DNA of 14,450 nucleotides from Kiritimatiellia bacterium (GTDB taxonomy: Bacteria; Verrucomicrobiota; Kiritimatiellia; RFP12; UBA1067). The notes under the pieces are model-generated. The model ran no database searches. It worked only from the letters and a program-made list of their open reading frames with translations, and was not told the origin of the DNA. How positions within the stretch are numbered: position 1 is the first letter of the stretch; the number at the start of each line of letters is the position of its first letter. The DNA is taken from assembly GCA_016302985.1 (NCBI GenBank), contig JAEDMN010000059.1, positions 1 through 14,450 of the forward strand. Direction: 5' to 3'. Below, piece after piece: positions 6,663-13,270 of this stretch. Position numbers and translations under genes: made by a program.

Positions 6663-7622
6663 ATGAAGAAGCTCCTCCACCTCATCCTCTCGCTCACCCT
6701 CATCTCCGCCATCTGCGCGGCCGTGCTGGCCGCGGTCAACGCCGTCACGAAGGACCGCATCGCGGGCCTCTCCGCGCTCAAGGCGAACAACGCCGCGAAG
6801 GCCGTCCTGCCCGCGGGCGTCCAGGCGATCGACGTCCGGGAAGACCCGGCCGACGCGCGGACGAAGGTCTTCGCCGGCTATTCCGACGCCGCGAAGCGCA
6901 CGCTCGCCGGCTATGCCGTCCCCGGTGTCAGCGAGGCCGGCTACGGCGGGACGATCCGGCTCATGGTCGGTCTGAGGCCCGACCGCACGGTCGTCTCCTA
7001 CCAGGTCCTCGCCGCCAACGAGACGCCCGGCCTCGGCGCGAAGCTCGGCGACGCGGACTTCGCGAAGCAGTTCCCCGGCAAGGACGGCGCCGCGCTCAAG
7101 GTGAAGAAGGACGGCGGCGCGATCGACGCCATCACCGGCGCGACCATCACCTCCCGTGCCGTCTGCGCCGCCATTGCGGACGCCTGCGCCCGGGTCGACC
7201 GCCTCGAGGGCAAGGCCGCCGCGGTCCCGGCCGAAAAGCCGAAGGCGAACGAGGGCCGGCTGGTCCTCGACCCCGCGAAGCCCGAGACGGCGCTGAAGGT
7301 CCTGCCCCGCGGCACGGCGTCCGCGGTCGTGGTCAAGTCCGGGACGCGCTTCCCCGTCTACGAGGGGCGGAACGCCGCCGGCGCGACCACCGGCTACGCC
7401 GTTGTCGGCACGGGCCGCGGCCGCGGTCCCGACGGCGAGATCGTCGTGCACTTCCTCTACGGCTTCACGCCGTCGGGCCAGCTCTCGTTCGCGGCCCGTC
7501 CCCTTCCCGTCAACCAGCTCGACCTCGCGCATCCCGCGGACATGACCGCGGCCCAGGGCGCGGCGCTCAACGCCGCGATGCAGGACGCCCAGGCCTCCAT
7601 CCGCAAGCTGCTGGGGAAGTGA
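6663..7622 (+). CDS. rnfG: Rnf complex FMN-binding subunit G with extra C-terminal domain
   Basis: RnfG is a membrane-anchored protein with a covalent FMN facing the periplasm. Residues 1-27 form the single membrane helix. The FMN_bind domain spans about 60-178, with GYAVPGVSEAGYGGTIRLMV (83-102), ETPGLGAKL (120-128) and the attachment motif DAITGATITS (155-164), in which Thr161 should be flavinylated. The protein is 319 residues, against the usual 180-220. After a linker (about 183-197), residues 198-319 form an unexpected second domain. Its VYEGRNAAGATTGYAVVG and following PDGEIVVHFLYGFTPSGQL align by eye with the first FMN_bind domain, but it lacks GATxTS and the ETPGLG loop. It therefore looks like a degenerate duplication that cannot bind covalent FMN. 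The next gene starts 7 bases later; no rnfE follows. Confidence 0.94.
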   Translation: MKKLLHLILSLTLISAICAAVLAAVNAVTKDRIAGLSALKANNAAKAVLPAGVQAIDVREDPADARTKVFAGYSDAAKRTLAGYAVPGVSEAGYGGTIRLMVGLRPDRTVVSYQVLAANETPGLGAKLGDADFAKQFPGKDGAALKVKKDGGAIDAITGATITSRAVCAAIADACARVDRLEGKAAAVPAEKPKANEGRLVLDPAKPETALKVLPRGTASAVVVKSGTRFPVYEGRNAAGATTGYAVVGTGRGRGPDGEIVVHFLYGFTPSGQLSFAARPLPVNQLDLAHPADMTAAQGAALNAAMQDAQASIRKLLGK

Positions 7623-7629
7623 CGTCGCC

Positions 7630-8538
7630 ATGGCCGGAAGGAAGAAATCCCGTTTCGCCTGTCTCTGCGAATACGCCCTGCTCCGCACGGCCTGCGGCGT
7701 GGTCAACGCGATCCCCTACCCCGTCGCGTGCGGCCTGGCGCGCGCCCTCGCCTCCGTCGCGGTCTCGTGCGGCTTCAAGAAGAAGCGCACGCTGGAACGC
7801 ATCCGGGGCTGCTTCCCGGAGAAGTCGCGCGCCGAAGCCCTCGCGATCGCGAAGTCCTCCCTCGCCAACGTGCTGCTGAACGCCGTGGAGATGATCCGCG
7901 CGCCGCGCCTCACGAAGGACTGGATCACGCGCCATGTCGAGGACATCGCGCTCTACTCCGACCGGCTCCGCGCCGTGATCGAAGAAGGCAAGGGCGCCGT
8001 GATCATGGTGCCGCATTCCGGCAACTGGTACATGGCGGCCTGGGCGATGGCGCAGTACGGCATCCCGCTCTCGGCCATCGCCGCGAAGCAGCGCAACCCC
8101 TACGTCAATGCGTGGATGAAGCGGCAGTACGGCAGCATCGACGTCGTCGAACGCGGCAGCGCCTCCGTGATGCGCGACATCCTCGGCATCCTGCGCCAGG
8201 GACGCGGCTTCGCGATCCTGCCCGACCTCCGCGTGCCCGCACGGGACGTCGAGGTCCCCTTCCTCAACGGCACGGCGAACGTCTCCCACGGCGGCGCGAT
8301 GTTCGCCGTCGCGACGGGCGCGCCCATCGTGGTCGCGATCATGCGCCGCGTCGACGGGAGGCACGTGTTCGACCACCTCGCGACGCTGCGCCCGGACCCG
8401 AATGCGAAGGACCGCAGGGCCGAGGCCTGCCGCCTGACGGCCGAGGCGATGAAGCTGCTCGACGCGGGCATCCGCCGGACGCCCGAGCAGTGGTTCTGGT
8501 ACAACAAGCGCTGGATCCTCCAGCCCGTCCAGCGCTAG
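7630..8538 (+). CDS. LpxL-like lysophospholipid/lipid A acyltransferase, variant active site
   Basis: This 302-residue protein belongs to the LpxL/HtrB lysophospholipid acyltransferase superfamily, whose members transfer an acyl chain from acyl-ACP to lipid A precursors or related lipids at the inner membrane. The N-terminus is moderately hydrophobic (residues 11-48), with basic residues on both sides (KK at 5-6, KKKR at 50-53). GAVIMVPHSGNWYMAAW (122-138) matches the catalytic HxGNWE region, with His129 present. The acidic residue of HX4(D/E), normally Glu at position 134, is Tyr. The second motif reads LPDLRVPARDVEVPFLNG (197-214), where DQ is common. The C-terminal motif is EQWFWYNKRW (286-295), with Asn where the family usually has His. 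It may be a divergent acyltransferase using another acid or one with altered function. It is cotranscribed with rnfG (7-base gap) and occupies the usual rnfE position. Confidence 0.85.
   Translation: MAGRKKSRFACLCEYALLRTACGVVNAIPYPVACGLARALASVAVSCGFKKKRTLERIRGCFPEKSRAEALAIAKSSLANVLLNAVEMIRAPRLTKDWITRHVEDIALYSDRLRAVIEEGKGAVIMVPHSGNWYMAAWAMAQYGIPLSAIAAKQRNPYVNAWMKRQYGSIDVVERGSASVMRDILGILRQGRGFAILPDLRVPARDVEVPFLNGTANVSHGGAMFAVATGAPIVVAIMRRVDGRHVFDHLATLRPDPNAKDRRAEACRLTAEAMKLLDAGIRRTPEQWFWYNKRWILQPVQR
8535..8538. other. Convergent genes sharing a CTAG stop overlap
   Basis: The sequence CTAG holds the TAG stop of the plus-strand acyltransferase (8536-8538) and the TAG stop of the minus-strand M16 peptidase (8535-8537). 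There is no room for a terminator between the two operons, so their transcripts must overlap unless termination occurs within the opposing coding sequence. Confidence 0.95.
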
Positions 8539-9782
8539 ACCGCCTTGGGCGTGACCCACGAGACGCTGCGGTACTTGTCCTGCAGGATCTCGTTCGCGAC
8601 CGCGAGCACGTCGTCGGCCGTCACCGCGGCGATCCCGTCGACCATCTCCTGCGGGCTGCGGATCTCGCCGTAGGTCATCACGCTGTTGCCGAAGAAGAAC
8701 ATGCGCGCGCGCTGGTTCTCGAGGCCGAGGCGGAAGTTGCCGAGCAGGTAGTCCTTCGTCCGCCGCATCTCGGCGGCGGACGGCTTCTTCGCGCGAATCC
8801 GCGCGAACTCCTTCTCGATCGTCTTCATCGCCAGGTCCACGCGGCCCGTGTCGAGTCCGGCCATGACGCACCACCCGCCGACGTCCTCGAAGAACTGCAG
8901 CTGCGAACGGATGTCGTAGCTGAGCCCGTGCTTCTCGCGGACGCTCTGGAACAGGCGCGAGCTCATCGTACGGCCCATCAGGCAGTCGAACACCGTCGCC
9001 GCCAGCTTCTTCCGCTTCGGCGCGTGCACGCCGAACGTGCGGTAGCCCAGCGCGAGCTGCACCTGCTGCACGTCGCGCTGCGCACGGATCTCCTTCTGGG
9101 GATAGGGACGGGCGCGGACGGGGACGAACGGCAGCGGATCGCGGTCCGCGAGTCCGCCCAGCGCCTGCTCGACGAGCCGGCGCACCTCCGCGGGATCGAA
9201 CCGCCCGGCCACGACCGCGACGGTCGCGCGCGGCACGTAGGCGCGGCGGATGTAGTCGCGCAGCGTCTGCGGCGTCATCTTGTCCAGCGTCGCCGCCTCG
9301 CCCGCGATCGGCAGGCCCAGCGCGTTCTTCGGGAAGAGCGCACGGGAGAGGTTCTCGCTCGCGACGGAGTCCGGCTCGTCGCCGTACATCTTGATCTCCT
9401 CGAGCACGACGTGCCGTTCGCGCTCGAACTCGCCGTCCGGGATCGCGGGGTTCGCGTACATGTCGCAGATGATGTCCACCGCGGTCGGCAGCGCGTCGTA
9501 GGGCATGTAGGCGAAGAAGCAGGTGCTTTCCTCGCAGGTGTAGGCGTTGAAGTTCCCGCCCCGCCCCTCGATCGCCTGCGAGATCTCGAGCGCGCTCCGG
9601 GTCTTCGTCCCCTTGAAGAGCATGTGCTCGATCAAATGCGAGATGCCTGCGTATTCGGGCAGCTCGTGGCGCGAGCCGCTCTCGACGAAGAGGCCGAAGC
9701 ACACGCTTTCGACGTGGTCGTCCGGAACGAGGACGAGCTTCAGCCCGTTGGGCAGGACCTGGAGCGATGCGGTCGGCAGCAT
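8535..9782 (-). CDS. M16 family zinc peptidase
   Basis: This is a single-copy M16 (pitrilysin/processing-peptidase type) protein of 415 residues, the usual size for bacterial PqqL/YmxG-like half-enzymes. The inverted zinc motif HLIEH is at 49-53: His49 and His53 bind zinc and Glu52 is catalytic. The distal Glu ligand lies in VVLEEIKMYGDEP (about Glu128 or Glu129). The N-terminus (QVLPNGLKLVLVPDDHVESVCFGLFVESGSRHE) and the substrate-side R/Y segment (GRTMSSRLFQSVREKHGLSYDI) are typical. No signal peptide is seen, so it is probably cytoplasmic. Such proteins often act in pairs with a second M16 subunit, and none is nearby. It follows hisA by 8 bases with only a distant GGAGG, 13 bases before the ATG inside the hisA end, which suggests translational coupling. 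Its TAG stop overlaps the convergent acyltransferase stop. Confidence 0.95.
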   Translation of the reverse strand: MLPTASLQVLPNGLKLVLVPDDHVESVCFGLFVESGSRHELPEYAGISHLIEHMLFKGTKTRSALEISQAIEGRGGNFNAYTCEESTCFFAYMPYDALPTAVDIICDMYANPAIPDGEFERERHVVLEEIKMYGDEPDSVASENLSRALFPKNALGLPIAGEAATLDKMTPQTLRDYIRRAYVPRATVAVVAGRFDPAEVRRLVEQALGGLADRDPLPFVPVRARPYPQKEIRAQRDVQQVQLALGYRTFGVHAPKRKKLAATVFDCLMGRTMSSRLFQSVREKHGLSYDIRSQLQFFEDVGGWCVMAGLDTGRVDLAMKTIEKEFARIRAKKPSAAEMRRTKDYLLGNFRLGLENQRARMFFFGNSVMTYGEIRSPQEMVDGIAAVTADDVLAVANEILQDKYRSVSWVTPKAV

Positions 9783-9790
9783 GGTCGGGC

Positions 9791-10519
9791 TCAGGCCTCC
9801 GCCGCGGCGTTCATCTCGGCCAGCGTCGTGCGGCCGTCGTAGAGGGCCTTGCCGACGATCGCCGCGCGCAGGTTGGGACGGTTGAGCGCGATGAGGTTCG
9901 CGACGTCGCGCGGACTCGACACGCCGCCGGACGCGGTGATCTGGCAGGTCGGGGCCGCGTCGCAGATGGCGGCCATCTGTTCGAGGTTCGGGCCGCCCAG
10001 CATGCCGTCGGTCGCGGTGTCCGTGTAGATGATCGTCTTGACGCCGGCCGCGGCCACGGCCTTCGCGAGGTCCGTCGCCTTCACCTCGGTCGTCTTCACC
10101 CAGCCGCGCGTCTGGACGAAGCCGCCCCGCGCGTCGATTCCGACGGCGATGCGGTCCCCGTACTGCTCGACCGCGCGGGCCAGGAAGCCTGGATCCTCGA
10201 GCGCCGCGGAGCCGATGATCGCGCGCGTCGCGCCGGCGTCCATCACCGCGCCCAGCGCCTCCATCGAACGCAGGCCGCCGCCGACCTCGACCGGGCCGCC
10301 AAACGCCGCGATGATCGCCGCGATGACCTCCGCGTGCTTCGGCGTGCCCGCGAAGGCGCCGTCGAGGTCGACCACGTGGAGCTCGCGTCCGCCCTGCTCC
10401 CGCCAGTCGCGCGCCTGCGCGGCCGGGTCGTCGTTGTACGTGGTGACGTCGTCGGCGCGGCCCTGGCGCAGCCGGACGCAGACGCCGCCCTTCAGATCGA
10501 TGGCAGGAAGAATGACCAT
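9791..10519 (-). CDS. hisA: HisA, ProFAR isomerase of histidine synthesis
   Basis: HisA catalyses the Amadori rearrangement of N'-ProFAR to PRFAR in histidine synthesis. The 242 residues fit the (beta/alpha)8 family size. Catalytic Asp8 is in ILPAIDLKGG and the second catalytic acid Asp129 is in VGIDARGG. Phosphate-binding loops are VEVGGGLRS (77-85) with VGK (222-224), and TDTATDGMLGGPN (166-178) with TASGGVSS (195-202). Thr replaces the frequent Arg in the TDG segment, a variation I believe also occurs in other HisA proteins. No other his gene is present. It is the first gene of a two-gene unit with the M16 peptidase. There is no Shine-Dalgarno near the ATG, although the predicted leader is about 39 bases. 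Confidence 0.96.
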   Translation of the reverse strand: MVILPAIDLKGGVCVRLRQGRADDVTTYNDDPAAQARDWREQGGRELHVVDLDGAFAGTPKHAEVIAAIIAAFGGPVEVGGGLRSMEALGAVMDAGATRAIIGSAALEDPGFLARAVEQYGDRIAVGIDARGGFVQTRGWVKTTEVKATDLAKAVAAAGVKTIIYTDTATDGMLGGPNLEQMAAICDAAPTCQITASGGVSSPRDVANLIALNRPNLRAAIVGKALYDGRTTLAEMNAAAEA

Positions 10520-10564
10520 GGTGTGGATGCTCGCAATGGGTTGTAAATTCTTTTAAGAGAGGAC

Positions 10565-10573
10565 ATTATACCA
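10565..10573 (-). promoter_or_regulatory. Extended -10 promoter for hisA
   Basis: On the minus strand TGGTATAAT (10573-10565) is a perfect extended -10 in the 60-base AT-rich gap between PBP1C and hisA. No good -35 is visible at 16-18 bases, as expected for extended -10 promoters. The predicted start near 10558 gives a leader of about 39 bases. GTGGTATAATG is shared letter for letter with the promoter at 13226. Confidence 0.7.
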
Positions 10574-10579
10574 CATTTC

Positions 10580-12790
10580 CTAGGGTTCGGTGACCACGGA
10601 GACGCGCACGGAGTCGGAAACGCCCTCCTCCGTCGAGCAGGTGATGCGGTGCGCGCCCGCCTCGGGCTCCCAGGCGAACGGCTGCGCGCCGCGCGTCTCG
10701 CCCGCGTACCGCCCGTCGACGAACCACCAGAGGCGCCCGTCGGACACGTTCCCGGCGACCGTGCAGACGATCCGCTGCCCGCCGAGCCCCTGCACGAGGC
10801 GGAACGCCGCCCCGTCCTCGGGCCGGCGAATCGCAAGCGCACGCGCCTTCGCATCCGCGCCCGAGAAGGCCGCGACGAAGGCGTCTCGGCGCGCCTCGAC
10901 CTCGCCGTCGAACCCGCGGCGGTGAACGGGGCAGAATGCCTGCGAGGAACGTCCGCGGAGACGGCGGCCGACCTTCGCGGCGGGGCATTCCGGCGCGGCG
11001 GGGAGCCCGCTTTCGGCGCAGACCCGGCAGTCCTCGACCTCGTCGGGCCGCGAGAACCACGGGCCGTCGTCCGCCGGGTAGAGGGACCGAGCCAGCTCCC
11101 AGGCGTGCGGCGCCGCGGCCTGGGCGCCCACGACCGTCGTGTCGCCGAAGCGGCCCGACTTGTGCCCGCACCAGACGCCGACGACGTACTCGGGGTTCCA
11201 GGCGACCGTCCAGGCGTCCCGGTACGCGGCGGAGGTGCCGGTCTTCCAGGCGAAGCGCGAGGTGCGCACGTCGGCGACGTGGCCCAGCGCCGCCGCGCTG
11301 CGCTCCTCGCCGGAGAGGATGTCGGCGACGAGCCAGCAGGCCCCTTCCGAGAGGAGACGCGGCCGCGGGGCGTCGCGCCGCGCCTCGACTTCGCACCTGA
11401 GCGCGCAGGGTTCCAGCAGCGTGCCGCCGCGCGCAAGGCAGCCGTAGGCCCCGACGAGCTCGAGCAGCGAGACGTGCACGTTGCCGATCGCCATGCCGAG
11501 CCCGAACGACTCGTCGGCGGCGTTCATGTTGTAGAAGCCCAGCGACCGCAGCACGGTGCCGAAGCGCGGCACGCCCAGGCGCTGGAGCAGCTGGACGAAC
11601 GGGAGGTTGAGGGAGAGCACGAGCGCCTCCGCCGCGGACACGCTGCCGCGGTGCACCGCGTCGAAGTTCTGGGGATTGTATCCGCGATACGCCTTCGGAA
11701 CGTCCGCCAGCCGCTCGTCCGGCGTGACGAGCCCGCGGTCCATCGCCGCCGCGACGAGGAACGGCTTGAGGGTCGACCCCGCCGGACGCGGGGCGATCGC
11801 CACGTTGACCTGACCGGCGTCCGGCGAGAAGTAGTCGTCCGAACAGGCGAGCGCCAGCACTTCGCCCGTCCGCGCGCGCAGCACGACCGCGGCCGCCGAG
11901 AGCCCGCCGGCGGACGCCGCCGCGACGGCCCGCCGCGCGCGCGCCTGGACGTCCGCGTCCAGCGCCGTCCCGACGTCGCCCCCCGCCCGCGCCCGCACGA
12001 CCCGCCGCATCGCCCAGTCGCAGAAGAACGGCTCCTCGAACGGACGCGTCCCGCGCCGGATCTCGGGGCGCGAGGCGTTCGCCGCCGCGTGCTGCGCCGC
12101 GTCGATCATCCCCAGCGCCAGCATGCGGTCCAGCACGTACGCGCGGCGCTTCAGCGCGCGGTCGAGGTGACGGTCGGGACGGAAGCGCGTCGGGCTCTGG
12201 ACCATGCCCGCGAGCAGCGCCGCCTCGCCGATCCCGAGGTCCCGCGCCCGCTTGCCGAACCAGCCGTTGGCCGCGGCCTCGACGCCGACCAGGTTCGAAC
12301 CGAACGGCGCGCGGTTGAGGTACTGCGAGACGATCCAGAGCTTGTCGTGCCGGAGCTCGGTCTTCAGCGCGCGGATGGCCTCCACGCACTTCCACGGCAG
12401 GGTGCGGGGATGGGGCGCGATGAGGCGCGTGGCCTGCATCGTGATCGTCGACGCGCCCGAAATGCGCCGCAGGGCCGTGACGTTCTGGAAACAGGCGCGG
12501 AGCACGCTCGGCACGTCCACGCCCCAGTGCGTGAAGAAGCGGCGGTCCTCGCTCGCCACCAGCGCCTGGACGATCCAGTCGTTCGTCGAGGCGGCGTAGT
12601 ACGGCCGGCAGTCCACGTCGCCGGGCCCCAGCGTCACGCGCAGGACGTTCCCCGCGTTGTCGCGCAGCACGGTCCCGCCCGGATAGACGGCCGCGCGGTC
12701 CAGCTGCGGATCGACCAGCGCCCAGGCGAGAAGAAGCGCCGCCAGCATGGCGGCGCCTCCCCATCCCGCGCTTTTCAGGAACTTCGTCAT
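10580..12790 (-). CDS. pbpC: Penicillin-binding protein 1C (bifunctional transglycosylase/transpeptidase)
   Basis: This class A PBP polymerises and cross-links peptidoglycan at the outer face of the inner membrane. In its 736 residues, the helix at about 8-26 anchors the protein. The GT51 domain shows EDRRFFTHWGVD (81-92, catalytic Glu81), GASTITMQ (112-119) and WKCVEAIRALKTE (133-145, second Glu at 137). The transpeptidase domain has the serine motif STLK (Ser339-Lys342), SLN (393-395) and KTG (516-518), all intact. The C-terminus is the PBP1C-specific extension: a cysteine cluster (Cys588, 591, 602, 620) and then a beta domain with WWFVDGRYAGET (688-699). In many bacteria pbpC adjoins an alpha-2-macroglobulin gene; here the partner is a small helical protein whose stop lies 18 bases upstream. 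A GCCGG/CCGGC hairpin (12795-12807) sits in that gap. Confidence 0.96.
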   Translation of the reverse strand: MTKFLKSAGWGGAAMLAALLLAWALVDPQLDRAAVYPGGTVLRDNAGNVLRVTLGPGDVDCRPYYAASTNDWIVQALVASEDRRFFTHWGVDVPSVLRACFQNVTALRRISGASTITMQATRLIAPHPRTLPWKCVEAIRALKTELRHDKLWIVSQYLNRAPFGSNLVGVEAAANGWFGKRARDLGIGEAALLAGMVQSPTRFRPDRHLDRALKRRAYVLDRMLALGMIDAAQHAAANASRPEIRRGTRPFEEPFFCDWAMRRVVRARAGGDVGTALDADVQARARRAVAAASAGGLSAAAVVLRARTGEVLALACSDDYFSPDAGQVNVAIAPRPAGSTLKPFLVAAAMDRGLVTPDERLADVPKAYRGYNPQNFDAVHRGSVSAAEALVLSLNLPFVQLLQRLGVPRFGTVLRSLGFYNMNAADESFGLGMAIGNVHVSLLELVGAYGCLARGGTLLEPCALRCEVEARRDAPRPRLLSEGACWLVADILSGEERSAAALGHVADVRTSRFAWKTGTSAAYRDAWTVAWNPEYVVGVWCGHKSGRFGDTTVVGAQAAAPHAWELARSLYPADDGPWFSRPDEVEDCRVCAESGLPAAPECPAAKVGRRLRGRSSQAFCPVHRRGFDGEVEARRDAFVAAFSGADAKARALAIRRPEDGAAFRLVQGLGGQRIVCTVAGNVSDGRLWWFVDGRYAGETRGAQPFAWEPEAGAHRITCSTEEGVSDSVRVSVVTEP

Positions 12791-12808
12791 TTCCGCCGGA
12801 GGCCGGCG

Positions 12809-13051
12809 TCAGGTGCCGGCGACCACGTCCTTCAATCCGGGCGCCTGCGACTCGAGGCTCGCCCACACCTCCGCCAGGTTCTGGCGCACGCATTCGAGCG
12901 ACCCCGCCAGCTCCGCGAAGGCCTGGGCGTATTCCAGCGCCTGCAGGGCGCCTTCGCCCCCCTCCATGCCGCGCGCCGTGAGGCGGGCGACCGTCTCGGA
13001 CAGCGTCCCGCAGACGGATTCGAGGGAGCGCGATGCCGAAGCGACGTCCAT
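12809..13051 (-). CDS. Small helical protein of unknown function upstream of pbpC
   Basis: This 80-residue, mildly acidic protein is predicted to be almost wholly alpha-helical with heptad-like spacing, for example SRSLESVCGTLSETVARL and FAELAGSLECVRQNLAEVW. It has no signal peptide or membrane segment. Two Cys (14 and 54) are present. I chose the ATG at 13051 because AAAGGA lies 8 bases before it; an upstream in-frame ATG at 13108 would add 19 residues without a good ribosome site. Its position directly before pbpC, behind the same promoter, suggests a joint role in the envelope or a structural partner. That is inference from context only. I do not recognise the family. Confidence 0.7.
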   Translation of the reverse strand: MDVASASRSLESVCGTLSETVARLTARGMEGGEGALQALEYAQAFAELAGSLECVRQNLAEVWASLESQAPGLKDVVAGT

Positions 13052-13113
13052 CCGGTAGTTCCTTTCGAGTGACCACCGCGGAACCCGCGCGCACGATCCG
13101 GTAAACATGGACC

Positions 13114-13143
13114 GGGGGTGCGCACCCGAGGGTGCGCATCCCC
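13114..13143. repeat. Long GC-rich hairpin in the leader of the small gene-pbpC operon
   Basis: Two near-identical palindromic units, GGGTGCGCACCC (13116-13127) and GGGTGCGCATCCC (13130-13142), stand side by side. Together they can fold into one 14-base-pair stem (13114-13127 with 13130-13143) with a single G-T pair and a tiny loop that would open to CUCG in the minus-strand RNA. It lies between the promoter and the start codon. No U-run follows, so it is not a standard terminator. It could be an mRNA stabiliser, an attenuator part, or a dispersed REP-like element. Confidence 0.75.
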
Positions 13144-13185
13144 GCCCGCATGCCGTTCCAGGTTTTGAATCGCGTGGTAGTTTTC

Positions 13186-13217
13186 CGCGGAACGACTTGT
13201 TAGCGTCGATGCTAAAT
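13186..13217. repeat. Two further inverted repeats in the same leader
   Basis: The palindrome TTCCGCGGAA lies at 13186-13195. TTAGC-GTCGAT-GCTAA lies at 13200-13215 and is a 5-base stem with a 6-base loop at the very 5' end of the predicted transcript. Both are just downstream of the proposed transcription start, where an operator or regulatory RNA hairpin would sit. I cannot assign either to a known riboswitch. Confidence 0.5.
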
Positions 13218-13225
13218 CCAGACGC

Positions 13226-13234
13226 ATTATACCA
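13226..13234 (-). promoter_or_regulatory. Extended -10 promoter for the small gene-pbpC operon
   Basis: On the minus strand TGGTATAAT (13234-13226) is a perfect extended -10. TTCCCC about 17 bases upstream is a poor -35. The predicted start near 13219 gives a leader of about 168 bases before the ATG at 13051, unusually long for this compact region and filled with inverted repeats. Confidence 0.65.
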
Positions 13235-13270
13235 CTTCCGCGCGCGGGGGGGAAGGGCGAATGCGCGGCG

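Noticed and set aside
4771..6666. 631-codon plus-strand frame overlapping rnfC and rnfD
   Set aside because: It is an out-of-frame shadow with runs of Arg/Pro/Gly, whereas rnfC and rnfD are recognisable in the alternative frame with ribosome sites and motifs.
10520..10579. Possible terminator after pbpC
   Set aside because: The 60-base gap is AT-rich and holds the hisA promoter; I see no GC-rich stem followed by a T-run on the minus strand.
12795..12807. GCCGG/CCGGC hairpin between the small gene and pbpC as a terminator
   Set aside because: The stem is only 5 base pairs with no U-run, and it sits inside an 18-base gap of a likely operon.
10649..13072. 807-codon open frame antisense to pbpC
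   Set aside because: It covers a gene with all GT51 and transpeptidase motifs intact. Its product is low-complexity Arg/Ala/Glu-rich sequence typical of antisense frames in GC-rich DNA.
13052..13108. N-terminal extension of the small protein to the ATG at 13108
   Set aside because: The extension has no ribosome site and the hairpin lies just upstream, while the ATG at 13051 has AAAGGA at good spacing.
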